NCBI GenBank assembly: GCA_017615405.1
Contig: JAGAAE010000063.1
Location: 1-6,784, forward strand
DNA from: Clostridia bacterium
Lineage (GTDB): Bacteria; Bacillota; Clostridia; Oscillospirales; Acutalibacteraceae
Length of the DNA stretch: 6,784 bases
Direction of reading: 5' to 3'
A program made the position numbers and the translations under genes. The notes beneath the pieces are model-generated. The model made no database searches and was not told where the DNA came from. It worked only from the letters and a program-made list of their open reading frames with translations. Shown piece by piece: positions 1-6,184 of this stretch. Each line of letters starts with the position of its first letter. The first letter of the stretch is position 1.

Positions 1-114
1 GTCTCTGCGATCATTGTGCTTATCGCACTCTCTTTTATAGGTTGCAAAAATACCGAAAGCACCACAAGCGGGGATGCTCCCATGCCCGGCAGCGTTTTCT
101 CGGATATTCTGTAA
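1..114 (+). CDS. C-terminal fragment of a small putative lipoprotein
   Basis: The frame is open from the first base and ends at TAA 112-114, giving 37 visible residues with the start outside the window. The visible part begins with a hydrophobic stretch (VSAIIVLIALSFIG) followed directly by Cys15, then a short polar tail rich in Thr, Ser and Gly. This resembles the end of a type II signal peptide with a lipobox (FIGC, imperfect because position -3 is Phe rather than Leu/Val/Ile). If Cys15 is the lipidated residue, the mature peptide would be only 23 residues. Gene identity cannot be recognised. It ends 6 nt before the -35 box of the next operon, so it is transcribed separately or reads into that promoter; no terminator hairpin is visible after it. 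It could also be a chance open frame, since only 37 codons are seen. Confidence 0.45.
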   Translation, partial: VSAIIVLIALSFIGCKNTESTTSGDAPMPGSVFSDIL

Positions 115-120
115 TTTTTG

Positions 121-148
121 TTGACAAAATCCTTCTGTATGTTATAAT
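121..148 (+). promoter_or_regulatory. Sigma-A-type promoter of the T-box/ior operon
   Basis: A perfect -35 hexamer TTGACA (121-126) is followed after 16 bp by a perfect -10 hexamer TATAAT (143-148). A second TATAAT directly abuts it (149-154) but at 22 bp is too far from the -35. The region around and after the -10 is very AT-rich. Transcription should start near 155-160, about 20-25 nt before the base of T-box Stem I, which is a usual arrangement for such leaders. Confidence 0.85.
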
Positions 149-261
149 TATAATATATTTATTATTATGTAACAGTAAAAGGCTATGATCGAAAGCAAGT
201 AGGGATACTTCCGATTCAAGAGAGTTGCCGTTTGGTGCGAGGCAATATGAGGATATATCCT

Positions 262-268
262 GAATACG
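262..268 (+). promoter_or_regulatory. T-box specifier loop, codon UAC (Tyr)
   Basis: The 3' side of the specifier loop reads GAA-UAC-G, closed by the helices TATCCT/GGGATA above and TTTCG/CGAAA below. GAA (262-264) faces AGTA (198-201), which fits the loop-E arrangement of T-box specifier loops. The next triplet, UAC (265-267), is a tyrosine codon followed by a purine, as is usual. The T-box bulge UGGU (390-393) would pair with a tRNA ending ACCA, which fits the A discriminator of bacterial tRNA-Tyr. A one-base shift would give ACG (Thr), which fits the downstream aromatic genes worse. Confidence 0.75.
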
Positions 269-334
269 TTTCGTGAGCCGTGTCCCCGAAGGCGCTTGCT
301 TGTAGGCGGCACCGGTCGTGTCCGTAATCACACA

Positions 335-351
335 GGGTTTTTATAAAACCC
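335..351 (+). other. Leader hairpin between Stem I and the antiterminator
   Basis: GGGTTTT (335-341) pairs perfectly with AAAACCC (345-351) across a 3-nt loop. It lies where Stem II/IIAB or Stem III elements occur in T-box leaders; I could not assign it to one of these by eye. It is not followed by a T run, so it is not an early terminator. Confidence 0.55.
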
Positions 352-357
352 ACCGAG

Positions 358-379
358 GTCAATGCCGCGAGGCATTGAT
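358..379 (+). other. T-box Stem III hairpin with GCGA tetraloop
   Basis: TCAATGCC (359-366) pairs perfectly with GGCATTGA (371-378) around a GCGA (GNRA-type) tetraloop, and a G-T pair at 358/379 can extend it. Its place, 7 nt before the antiterminator helix, is that of Stem III in T-box leaders. Its stability would help separate the Stem I domain from the antiterminator domain. Confidence 0.75.
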
Positions 380-385
380 GCTTTT

Positions 386-414
386 GAGGTGGTACCGCAG
401 TTAAAACTGTCCTC
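386..414 (+). promoter_or_regulatory. T-box antiterminator
   Basis: GAGG (386-389) pairs with CCTC (411-414) and CAGT (398-401) pairs with ACTG (406-409). Between them the 5' strand bulges out the conserved UGGUACCG (390-397). UGGU (390-393) is the element that pairs with the NCCA end of uncharged tRNA; here the first base would be A. The antiterminator uses bases 394-398 and 411-414, which the terminator also needs, so the two are mutually exclusive. Confidence 0.85.
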
Positions 415-442
415 TTTTCCGGGGGCGGTTTTTGTTTTTTTA
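394..442 (+). terminator. Regulated intrinsic terminator of the T-box leader
   Basis: ACCGC (394-398) pairs with GCGGT (425-429), and CCTC (411-414) pairs with GGGG (421-424, one T-G pair) around a 6-nt loop. The 3' strand is continuous, while the 5' strand bulges 399-410, which may itself form a small hairpin. A T-rich run (429-441, interrupted by one G) follows at once. It lies directly before the ribosome binding site of the first operon gene. Confidence 0.8.
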
Positions 443-447
443 TTTTC

Positions 448-454
448 AAAGGAG
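448..454 (+). promoter_or_regulatory. Ribosome binding site fixing the first ligase start
   Basis: AAAGGAG lies 7 nt before ATG 462. The frame is open further upstream, to a TTG at 432, but that would place coding sequence within the terminator T tract and has no Shine-Dalgarno sequence, so 462 is the start. Confidence 0.9.
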
Positions 455-461
455 AATTGTT

Positions 462-2096
462 ATGCCTATTACCGAAATTCTGGAAAAGAACGCATCCCTT
501 TACCCGGATGACGTCGCTTTGGTCGAGATCAATCCCCGCTCGGATGACAAAAAGAAGGTCACTTGGAGAGAGTATTCTCTTATCGAAACGAGCACCATAG
601 ACTCTTTCCGCAGCGAAATAACCTGGGGTGAGTTCAACAAGCGCTCAAACCGTATCGCCAACCTTCTGTTATCAAGAGGGATAAAGAAGGGAGAGAAGGT
701 CGCGATACTTCTTATGAACTGCCTTGAATGGCTGCCGATCTATTTCGGCATCCTGAAAACCGGCGCGCTGGCGGTCCCGCTCAACTACCGCTACACGGCG
801 GACGAGATAAAATACTGTCTTAACAAGGCAGATTGCTCGGCAATTCTTTTCGGCCCCGAATTCGTAGGACGTATGGAGGATATCGCCGACAGGATACCCT
901 TTATAAAACTTTCGCTCTACGTCGGAGAGGATTGTCCGACCTTTGCCGAGAGTTACGACAAACTTGTTACCTACTGTTCTTCAAAATCGCCCGATATAAA
1001 ACTTACCGACGACGATGAAGGCGCAATTTACTTTTCATCCGGAACGACCGGATTCCCGAAGGCGATCGTTCACGCTCACAGAAGTCTTATGCACTCCTGC
1101 AAGGTCGAGCAAAATCACCACGGTCAGACAAAGGACGACGTTTTTCTCTGCATCCCGCCGCTTTACCACACCGGCGCCAAGATGCACTGGTTCGGAAGTT
1201 TCCTCGTCGGGGCAAAATCGGTATTGCTTAAAGGCATCAAGCCCGAATGGATAATCAGAACGGTTTCGGAGGAAAGATGCACTATCGTCTGGCTGCTCGT
1301 ACCGTGGGCGCAGGATATTCTTGACGCCATTGACCGCGGAGATATAAAACTTGAAGATTATCACCTTTCACAGTGGAGACTTATGCATATCGGAGCGCAG
1401 CCTGTTCCGCCTTCACTTATCAAGCGATGGAAAAAGGTCTTCCCGAATCACCAATACGATACCAACTACGGGTTAAGCGAATCGATAGGTCCCGGATGCG
1501 TTCACCTGGGCGTTGAAAATATCCACAAGGTCGGCGCCATCGGAAAGGCGGGTTACGGCTGGAAGACCAAGATAGTCGACGAGAACCGCAACGAGGTAGG
1601 GCGCGGCGACGTCGGTGAACTTGCCGTTTCGGGTCCCGGCGTTATGAACTGCTATTATAACGATAAGAAGTCGACCGACGAGGTTTTAGCCGACGGCTGG
1701 TTGTTTACCGGCGATATGGCTATGGAGGATGAGGACGGCTTTATCTTCCTTGTCGACCGCAAGAAGGACGTCGTTATTTCGGGCGGTGAAAACCTTTACC
1801 CCGTCGAGATCGAAAACTTTATCCGCAAGCACGACGCAGTCAAGGACGTTGCCGTTATAGGCGTTCCCGATCCGCGTTTGGGCGAGGCGGCAGCCGCGAT
1901 AATCGAGGTCAAGGAGGGCTTTACGCTTACCGAAGACGAGATAAGAGACTTTTGTATGGACCTCCCGAAATACAAGAGACCGAAGGTCTATATTTTCGCC
2001 GAGATCCCGAGAAATCCGACCGGAAAGATCGAAAAACCGAAACTCAGAGAAAAATACTGCGGCAAGAGCTTAGTCGCAAAGCAGATTGAAAATTAA
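462..2096 (+). CDS. Class I adenylate-forming acyl/aryl-CoA synthetase
   Basis: A 544-residue AMP-dependent acid:CoA ligase of the ANL superfamily (FadD/4-coumarate-CoA ligase-like), expected to be cytosolic and to turn an acid, ATP and CoA into acyl-CoA, AMP and PPi. The core motifs are intact and in order: phosphate-binding loop SSGTTGFPK (192-200), YGLSE (336-340), GWLFTGD (412-418), hinge DRKKD (432-436) followed by SGGENLYP, and the C-terminal PTGK with the probable adenylation lysine K522. Family length is normal. An oddity is an N-terminal insertion that carries two similar segments, VTWREY (33-38) and ITWGEF (53-58); related enzymes usually have one such segment. Substrate cannot be read from motifs. 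As the first gene behind a Tyr-type T-box and 24 nt upstream of iorA, an aryl acid is a reasonable inference, but a branched-chain or other acid is possible. A different fold branch from the PaaK ligase in the same operon. Confidence 0.93.
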   Translation: MPITEILEKNASLYPDDVALVEINPRSDDKKKVTWREYSLIETSTIDSFRSEITWGEFNKRSNRIANLLLSRGIKKGEKVAILLMNCLEWLPIYFGILKTGALAVPLNYRYTADEIKYCLNKADCSAILFGPEFVGRMEDIADRIPFIKLSLYVGEDCPTFAESYDKLVTYCSSKSPDIKLTDDDEGAIYFSSGTTGFPKAIVHAHRSLMHSCKVEQNHHGQTKDDVFLCIPPLYHTGAKMHWFGSFLVGAKSVLLKGIKPEWIIRTVSEERCTIVWLLVPWAQDILDAIDRGDIKLEDYHLSQWRLMHIGAQPVPPSLIKRWKKVFPNHQYDTNYGLSESIGPGCVHLGVENIHKVGAIGKAGYGWKTKIVDENRNEVGRGDVGELAVSGPGVMNCYYNDKKSTDEVLADGWLFTGDMAMEDEDGFIFLVDRKKDVVISGGENLYPVEIENFIRKHDAVKDVAVIGVPDPRLGEAAAAIIEVKEGFTLTEDEIRDFCMDLPKYKRPKVYIFAEIPRNPTGKIEKPKLREKYCGKSLVAKQIEN

Positions 2097-2120
2097 GATT
2101 AAACGGAAATGGAGAAAACT

Positions 2121-3854
2121 ATGAAAAAGTTATTACTTGGAAATGCCGCTGTTGCCCGTGGCGCTTACGAAGCCGGCGTTCGCGTCGTCGCTTCCTACCC
2201 GGGAACACCGAGCACCGAGATCACCGAATCTATCGTTCAGTATCCCGAAATTTACGCCGAATGGTCACCGAACGAAAAGGTTGCCGCCGAGGTCGCGATC
2301 GGCGCCTCTATCGCGGGAGCGAGAAGTATGCCCTGCATGAAGCACGTCGGTCTTAACGTTATGGCTGACCCTGTCTTTACGGCGGCTTATACCGGCGTTA
2401 ACGCCGGGCTTGTCTTCTGTGTTGCCGACGATCCCGGAATGCACTCTTCCCAGAACGAGCAGGATTCAAGACACTATGCCGAGGCTTCGAAGATACCGAT
2501 GCTTGAGCCTTCGGATTCCGGCGAATGCAAGGAATTTACAAAACTCGCCTTCGAATTAAGCGAAAAATACGACACCCCGGTGTTTTTAAGGCTTTCGACA
2601 AGGATATCCCATTCGCAGAGTTTAGTCGAATTAAACGAGCGCGAAAACGATGAATTAAAGCCATATGAAAAGAACGCCGCAAAATACGTTATGATGCCCG
2701 GAAACGCCATAAAAAGACACGTTGAGGTCGAGAAACGCCTTGCGGCACTCAAAGAGTTTTCGGAGACGACCGAGATAAACAAAGCCGAGATAAACGGCAG
2801 CGATATCGGCGTTATCTGCGGCGGAACTACCTACCTTTATGCCCACGAGGCACTGGGCGATTCGGTCAGTTACTTCAAGATCGGTATGATCTATCCCTTC
2901 CCCGACAAGGCGATAGTTGAATTTTGCAAAAAGTTCAAGACGGTATACGTTATAGAGGAACTTGACCCGGTCATCGAAACGCAGTGCAAGGCGCTCGGTA
3001 TCGAGGTTATCGGAAAGGAAAGGTTCACCCTCCTCGGCGAATACACGCCCACCCTTATCAAAAAGGCGGTTTCGGGCGAAGAAATACCGAAGGAAAACGC
3101 CCTCGACGAGCTGCTTCCGGCGCGTCCGCCCGTTATGTGCGCAGGATGCCCGCACAGAGGCACCTTCTACGTCCTTAAAAAATTGGGGCTCACCGTTTCG
3201 GGCGATATCGGATGCTATACCTTAGGCGCTGTTCCTCCCCTTTCAAGCCTTGATACGACCATCTGTATGGGCGCCTCGGTCAGCGCGGCTCACGGTATGG
3301 CAAAGGCAAGGGGTCCGAAATTCAACAAAAAACTCGTTTCGGTTATCGGTGATTCAACCTTTATGCACTCGGGCATAACGGGACTTACCGATATCGTTTA
3401 CAACAAGGGCGCCAACACGGTCATTATTCTTGACAACTCGATAACCGGTATGACGGGTCATCAGGAAAACCCGACCACCGGATATACCATAAGGGGCGAA
3501 GAGACCAAGCAGGTCAACCTCATTGCCCTTTGCAAATCATTAGGCGTTGAGCACGTCGTTGTAGCCGATCCTTTTGACGTCAAGAACTTCGAAAAGGTCG
3601 TCAAGGAAGAGACCGAAAGAGAAGAACCTTCGGTCATAATCGCTCAAAGACCCTGCGCGCTCCTTAAAAGGGTCAAATATTCGGGGCACTGCGTTATCAC
3701 CGACGCCTGCAAAAACTGCAAGATGTGTATGAAACTCGGATGCCCCGCCATCTCGGTCAAGGATGACAAGGTGGTTATCGACAATACCCAGTGCAACGGA
3801 TGCGGACTTTGCGTTAACGTTTGTCCCTTCGGCGCGATCAAGAAGGAGGATTAA
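2121..3854 (+). CDS. iorA: Indolepyruvate ferredoxin oxidoreductase, alpha subunit
   Basis: A 577-residue catalytic subunit that, with IorB, interconverts arylpyruvates (indolepyruvate, phenylpyruvate, 4-hydroxyphenylpyruvate) + CoA and aryl-acetyl-CoA + CO2, using ferredoxin and thiamine diphosphate. Signatures: N-terminal pyrimidine-binding domain with YPGTPSTE (26-33) and the DDPGMHSSQNEQDSR stretch (103-117); the IorA hallmark CAGCPHRG (340-347); a TPP motif GDS (410-412) with DN 438-439 about 27 residues on; and two C-terminal 4Fe-4S motifs, C530/533/536/541 and C558/561/564/568. All cluster cysteines are present. Start ATG 2121 is chosen because GGAG 2111-2114 lies 6 nt upstream and MKKLLLGN is the usual IorA N-terminus; an in-frame ATG at 2109 has no good binding site. 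The stop overlaps the iorB ribosome binding site region. The enzyme is typically oxygen-labile, so an anaerobe is implied. The direction of catalysis is discussed in the findings. Confidence 0.97.
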   Translation: MKKLLLGNAAVARGAYEAGVRVVASYPGTPSTEITESIVQYPEIYAEWSPNEKVAAEVAIGASIAGARSMPCMKHVGLNVMADPVFTAAYTGVNAGLVFCVADDPGMHSSQNEQDSRHYAEASKIPMLEPSDSGECKEFTKLAFELSEKYDTPVFLRLSTRISHSQSLVELNERENDELKPYEKNAAKYVMMPGNAIKRHVEVEKRLAALKEFSETTEINKAEINGSDIGVICGGTTYLYAHEALGDSVSYFKIGMIYPFPDKAIVEFCKKFKTVYVIEELDPVIETQCKALGIEVIGKERFTLLGEYTPTLIKKAVSGEEIPKENALDELLPARPPVMCAGCPHRGTFYVLKKLGLTVSGDIGCYTLGAVPPLSSLDTTICMGASVSAAHGMAKARGPKFNKKLVSVIGDSTFMHSGITGLTDIVYNKGANTVIILDNSITGMTGHQENPTTGYTIRGEETKQVNLIALCKSLGVEHVVVADPFDVKNFEKVVKEETEREEPSVIIAQRPCALLKRVKYSGHCVITDACKNCKMCMKLGCPAISVKDDKVVIDNTQCNGCGLCVNVCPFGAIKKED

Positions 3855-3858
3855 GGTC

Positions 3859-4425
3859 ATGACAAAAAGCATTATGATAGTCGGCGTCGGCGGTCAGGGT
3901 ACTCTGCTTGCCAGCCGTATCTTAGGAAACACCGTCATCCGTGAGGGTTACGACGTAAAGGTGTCCGAGGTCCACGGAATGAGTCAGCGCGGCGGAAGCG
4001 TCGTTACCTACGTCAAATACGGCGACAAGGTCTATTCCCCGACGATAGACAAGGGTCAGGCGGATCTTATTCTGGCATTTGAGATACTCGAAGCCGCAAG
4101 AGCGCTTCCCTATTTAAGCAAGAACGGAACGATGATCGCGAACACCCAGCAGATAAACCCGATGCCGGTCATCACCGGCGCCGCGACCTATCCCGAAAAA
4201 CTCGATGAAAAGATCGAAAAAAAGGCAAATCTTGTTAAGCTTGACGCCCTTTCGATAGCAAAACAGGCGGGAAATATCAAGACCGTAAACGTCGTTTTGA
4301 TAGGCGTTCTTGCAAAAAACAGCGAGATCCCTTATGAAAAATGGGTAGAAACCATTAAAGAAACCGTACCCGAAAAATTCCTCGAAGTAAACTTAAAGGC
4401 ATTCGAGCTCGGGTATAACGTGTAG
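3859..4425 (+). CDS. iorB: Indolepyruvate ferredoxin oxidoreductase, beta subunit
   Basis: A 188-residue gamma-domain-type subunit that partners IorA and completes the CoA-dependent 2-oxoacid oxidoreductase. It begins with the nucleotide-binding-like GVGGQG loop (9-14) and has the conserved SEVHGMSQRGGS stretch (36-47), both typical of the POR/IOR gamma domain. Length is normal for a stand-alone IorB. ATG 3859 lies 4 nt after the iorA stop, with a near-perfect AAGGAGG (3843-3849) inside the iorA end, so the pair is translationally coupled. The frame is open upstream to 3763 but that part overlaps iorA's ferredoxin domain and is not expected to be translated. There is no aminotransferase fused or adjacent. 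Confidence 0.96.
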   Translation: MTKSIMIVGVGGQGTLLASRILGNTVIREGYDVKVSEVHGMSQRGGSVVTYVKYGDKVYSPTIDKGQADLILAFEILEAARALPYLSKNGTMIANTQQINPMPVITGAATYPEKLDEKIEKKANLVKLDALSIAKQAGNIKTVNVVLIGVLAKNSEIPYEKWVETIKETVPEKFLEVNLKAFELGYNV

Positions 4426-4434
4426 GTGATCATT

Positions 4435-5736
4435 ATGTGGAATGAAAAAATCGAAAAAATGTCCCGCGAGGAAATAAGAGCGCTCCAGAGTGAAAGACTC
4501 GTAGCTCAGGTAAAAAGGATGTATGAAAAGGTCGACCTTTTTCGCCAAAGAATGGATGAAAAGGGCTTAAAGCCCTCGGATATCAAGGGCGTTGAGGATC
4601 TTTCAAAGCTCCCCTTCTCTTACAAAAGCGATTTAAGAGATTATTATCCGTATGGACTGTTTGCCGAGCCGATGTCAAAGATCGTCCGCGTTCACGCATC
4701 GTCCGGCACGACGGGCAAGCAGATCGTCGTCGGTTACACCGAGAACGACCTCGGGATGTGGTCGGAATGCGTTGCGAGAATGCTCACCGAAATAGGTGCC
4801 GACAATAACTCGTTCGTTCAGGTATCCTACGGTTACGGGCTGTTCACCGGCGGTTTGGGTGCCCACGACGGCGCAACAAAGATCGGCGCTACCGTTATCC
4901 CGATTTCGACCGGAAATACCAAAAGACAGATACAGACAATGATAGATTTCGGCACCACCGTTTTGTGCTGCACCCCCTCATATGCTCTCTATTTAGGCGA
5001 AGAGATCGAGGCGATGGGCGTTAAGGATCAGTTGAAGCTCAAGGCGGGCATCTTCGGTGCCGAGCCGTGGACCGAGGATATGCGCAAAGCCATCGAGGAT
5101 AAACTCAATATCAAGGCTTATGATATCTACGGACTTTCCGAAATAATGGGACCGGGCGTTGCCTGCGAATGCAAGGAACAGGCGGGTATGCACGTCTGGG
5201 AGGATATGTTTATCCCCGAAATAATTGACCCCGACACCTGCGAGGTTTTACCCGAAGGCGCAAGCGGAGAACTTGTTTTCACGACCCTAACAAAGGAAGG
5301 CTTCCCGCTTATCCGCTACCGCACAAGGGATATCTGCTCGCTTAACTACGAGCCCTGCAAATGCGGAAGAAATCACGTTCGTATGAGAAAACCGTCGGGC
5401 AGAAGCGACGATATGCTTATTATCCGCGGCGTCAACGTCTTCCCCTCACAGATCGAGGAGGTCCTTATAAAGGTATCCGAAGGTGATATAACGCCTAACT
5501 ATCAGATAATCGTTGACCGCGTCAACAACAACGACACGCTTGACGTCAACGTCGAGATGAGCGAGACTATGTTCACCGACGAGATCGAGGCGGTCGAAAA
5601 AGTCGAGAAAAAGATAACCGAAATGCTCCGCTCGACCCTTGGTATCGGCGCGAAGGTCCATCTCGTCAACCCGAAGTCGATAACGAGAAGCGAAGGCAAG
5701 GCAAAGCGCGTTATTGACAACCGCAAGCTTCATTAA
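4435..5736 (+). CDS. paaK: Phenylacetate-CoA ligase family protein
   Basis: A 433-residue PaaK-type ligase that forms aryl-acetyl-CoA from an aryl acetate, ATP and CoA. Seen: phosphate loop SSGTTGK (89-95), YGLSE (232-236), YRTRD (295-299), GRSDDMLIIRG (322-332) followed by NVFP (334-337), and a C-terminal SEGKAKR with likely adenylation lysine K422. The compact length matches PaaK rather than FadD-like enzymes. A CKCGRNH segment (308-314) recalls the Cys-rich turn seen in many PaaK proteins. ATG 4435 is preferred: AGGTG at 4424-4428 lies 6 nt upstream, whereas an in-frame GTG at 4426 abuts the iorB stop without a binding site. The product of this ligase is the very thioester that IorAB makes or uses, so ior and paaK are functionally joined. 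In peptide-fermenting archaea and bacteria the pair may run outward and conserve energy, or inward to make arylpyruvates. The exact aryl acid cannot be read from the sequence. Confidence 0.94.
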   Translation: MWNEKIEKMSREEIRALQSERLVAQVKRMYEKVDLFRQRMDEKGLKPSDIKGVEDLSKLPFSYKSDLRDYYPYGLFAEPMSKIVRVHASSGTTGKQIVVGYTENDLGMWSECVARMLTEIGADNNSFVQVSYGYGLFTGGLGAHDGATKIGATVIPISTGNTKRQIQTMIDFGTTVLCCTPSYALYLGEEIEAMGVKDQLKLKAGIFGAEPWTEDMRKAIEDKLNIKAYDIYGLSEIMGPGVACECKEQAGMHVWEDMFIPEIIDPDTCEVLPEGASGELVFTTLTKEGFPLIRYRTRDICSLNYEPCKCGRNHVRMRKPSGRSDDMLIIRGVNVFPSQIEEVLIKVSEGDITPNYQIIVDRVNNNDTLDVNVEMSETMFTDEIEAVEKVEKKITEMLRSTLGIGAKVHLVNPKSITRSEGKAKRVIDNRKLH

Positions 5737-5757
5737 AGACAAAGAAAGGTGAATGAT

Positions 5758-6183
5758 ATGAACATTAAGCAGTTATCTATTTTTGTTGAAAACAAACCCG
5801 GAAGGGCGTATGCCATTGCAGAGGCTCTTTCCAACAATAATATTAACCTTTCCGCCCTTTCGATAGCCGACACCTCTGAGTACGGCATTATGAGGGTCAT
5901 AGTCGACGACCCCGAAAAGGCAAAGAAGATCTTGCAGGAAGCCGGCGTTATGGTTAAAATCACCGACGTTATCGCAATACCGATGGATAACAGCCCCGGA
6001 AGTCTTACAAAGATCTTAAAGATCCTCACCGACGCCGATATTTCGGTAAGGTATATGTATGCCTTTGTAAATGAGCATAAGGGCGGCGCCGTTCTCGTTA
6101 CCAAGACGGGCAACAACGATATGGCGGTCGCCGAACTTTCTAAGTTCGGTATCTCGACTCTTGATAACGACAATCTTTTCTGA
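5758..6183 (+). CDS. Tandem ACT-domain protein
   Basis: A 141-residue protein made of two ACT domains and nothing else. Domain one (about 3-69) opens with IKQLSIFVENKPGRAYAIAEAL, domain two (about 71-138) with VIAIPMDNSPGSLTKILKIL; the N-KPGR and N-SPGS turns are the typical ACT ligand-contact loops after strand one. ACT domains bind amino acids and regulate enzymes or transcription; this one has no catalytic or DNA-binding part. The gene lies 21 nt after paaK. Stand-alone tandem ACT genes are, to my knowledge, commonly found beside paaK and ior in anaerobes, so sensing of an aromatic amino acid or aryl acid and control of a ligase or IOR is a plausible role, but this is inference. Start ATG 5758 has AAAGG 5745-5749 8 nt upstream; an in-frame GTG at 5749 overlaps that site and is less likely. 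Confidence 0.9.
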   Translation: MNIKQLSIFVENKPGRAYAIAEALSNNNINLSALSIADTSEYGIMRVIVDDPEKAKKILQEAGVMVKITDVIAIPMDNSPGSLTKILKILTDADISVRYMYAFVNEHKGGAVLVTKTGNNDMAVAELSKFGISTLDNDNLF

Positions 6184-6184
6184 T

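Larger units (their letters stand above)
155..442 (+). promoter_or_regulatory. T-box riboswitch leader, probably tRNA-Tyr specific
   Basis: This gene-free stretch of about 300 nt folds as a transcriptional T-box leader. Stem I: base helix GGCT 181-184 / AGCC 276-279; kink-turn GA 187-188 opposite TGA 274-276; helix CGAAA 190-194 / TTTCG 269-273; specifier loop 195-201 (ending AGTA) opposite 262-268 (GAATACG); helix GGGATA 202-207 / TATCCT 256-261 with one G-T pair; conserved AGAGAG 219-224; apical hairpin TTGCC 225-229 / GGCAA 241-245 with GGTG in its loop. Two hairpins follow, then the T-box sequence 386-400 with the core GGTGGTACCGC, the antiterminator and the terminator. The fold was made by hand and not energy-scored. 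The class is known to sense tRNA charging: uncharged cognate tRNA stabilises the antiterminator and lets transcription continue. It should therefore switch on the CoA ligase/iorAB/paaK/ACT genes when the cognate amino acid is scarce. Confidence 0.93.

Noticed and set aside
264..268. Specifier read one base later as ACG (Thr)
   Set aside because: The triplet would not directly follow GAA, would be followed by a pyrimidine, and would not match the aromatic-acid genes downstream.
193..301. Perfect pairing AAGCAAG (193-199) with CTTGCTT (295-301) as the base of Stem I
   Set aside because: It would destroy the kink-turn and specifier-loop arrangement, which is supported by four consecutive helices and the AGTA/GAA loop-E pair. 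It may be chance or an alternative fold.
35..331. Antisense open frame of 98 codons across the promoter and T-box Stem I
   Set aside because: It opposes a well-supported promoter and RNA leader, shows no recognisable domain, and its composition follows the structured RNA on the other strand.
216..449. Antisense open frame of 77 codons across the antiterminator and terminator
   Set aside because: It is fully explained by the T-box leader on the + strand; its lysine/proline-rich start is simply the reverse of the terminator T tract and C/G-rich stem.
432..461. Upstream TTG start for the first ligase (10 extra residues)
   Set aside because: It lies in the terminator T tract with no ribosome binding site, whereas ATG 462 has AAAGGAG at 7 nt.
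2655..3155. Long antisense open frame (166 codons) inside iorA
   Set aside because: The + strand frame here has clear IorA motifs and conserved sequence; the antisense frame has none and is a codon-bias shadow.
3763..3858. Upstream extension of iorB overlapping the iorA ferredoxin domain
   Set aside because: The strong AAGGAGG 9 nt before ATG 3859 and the typical IorB N-terminus fix the start; the extension is an open frame by chance.
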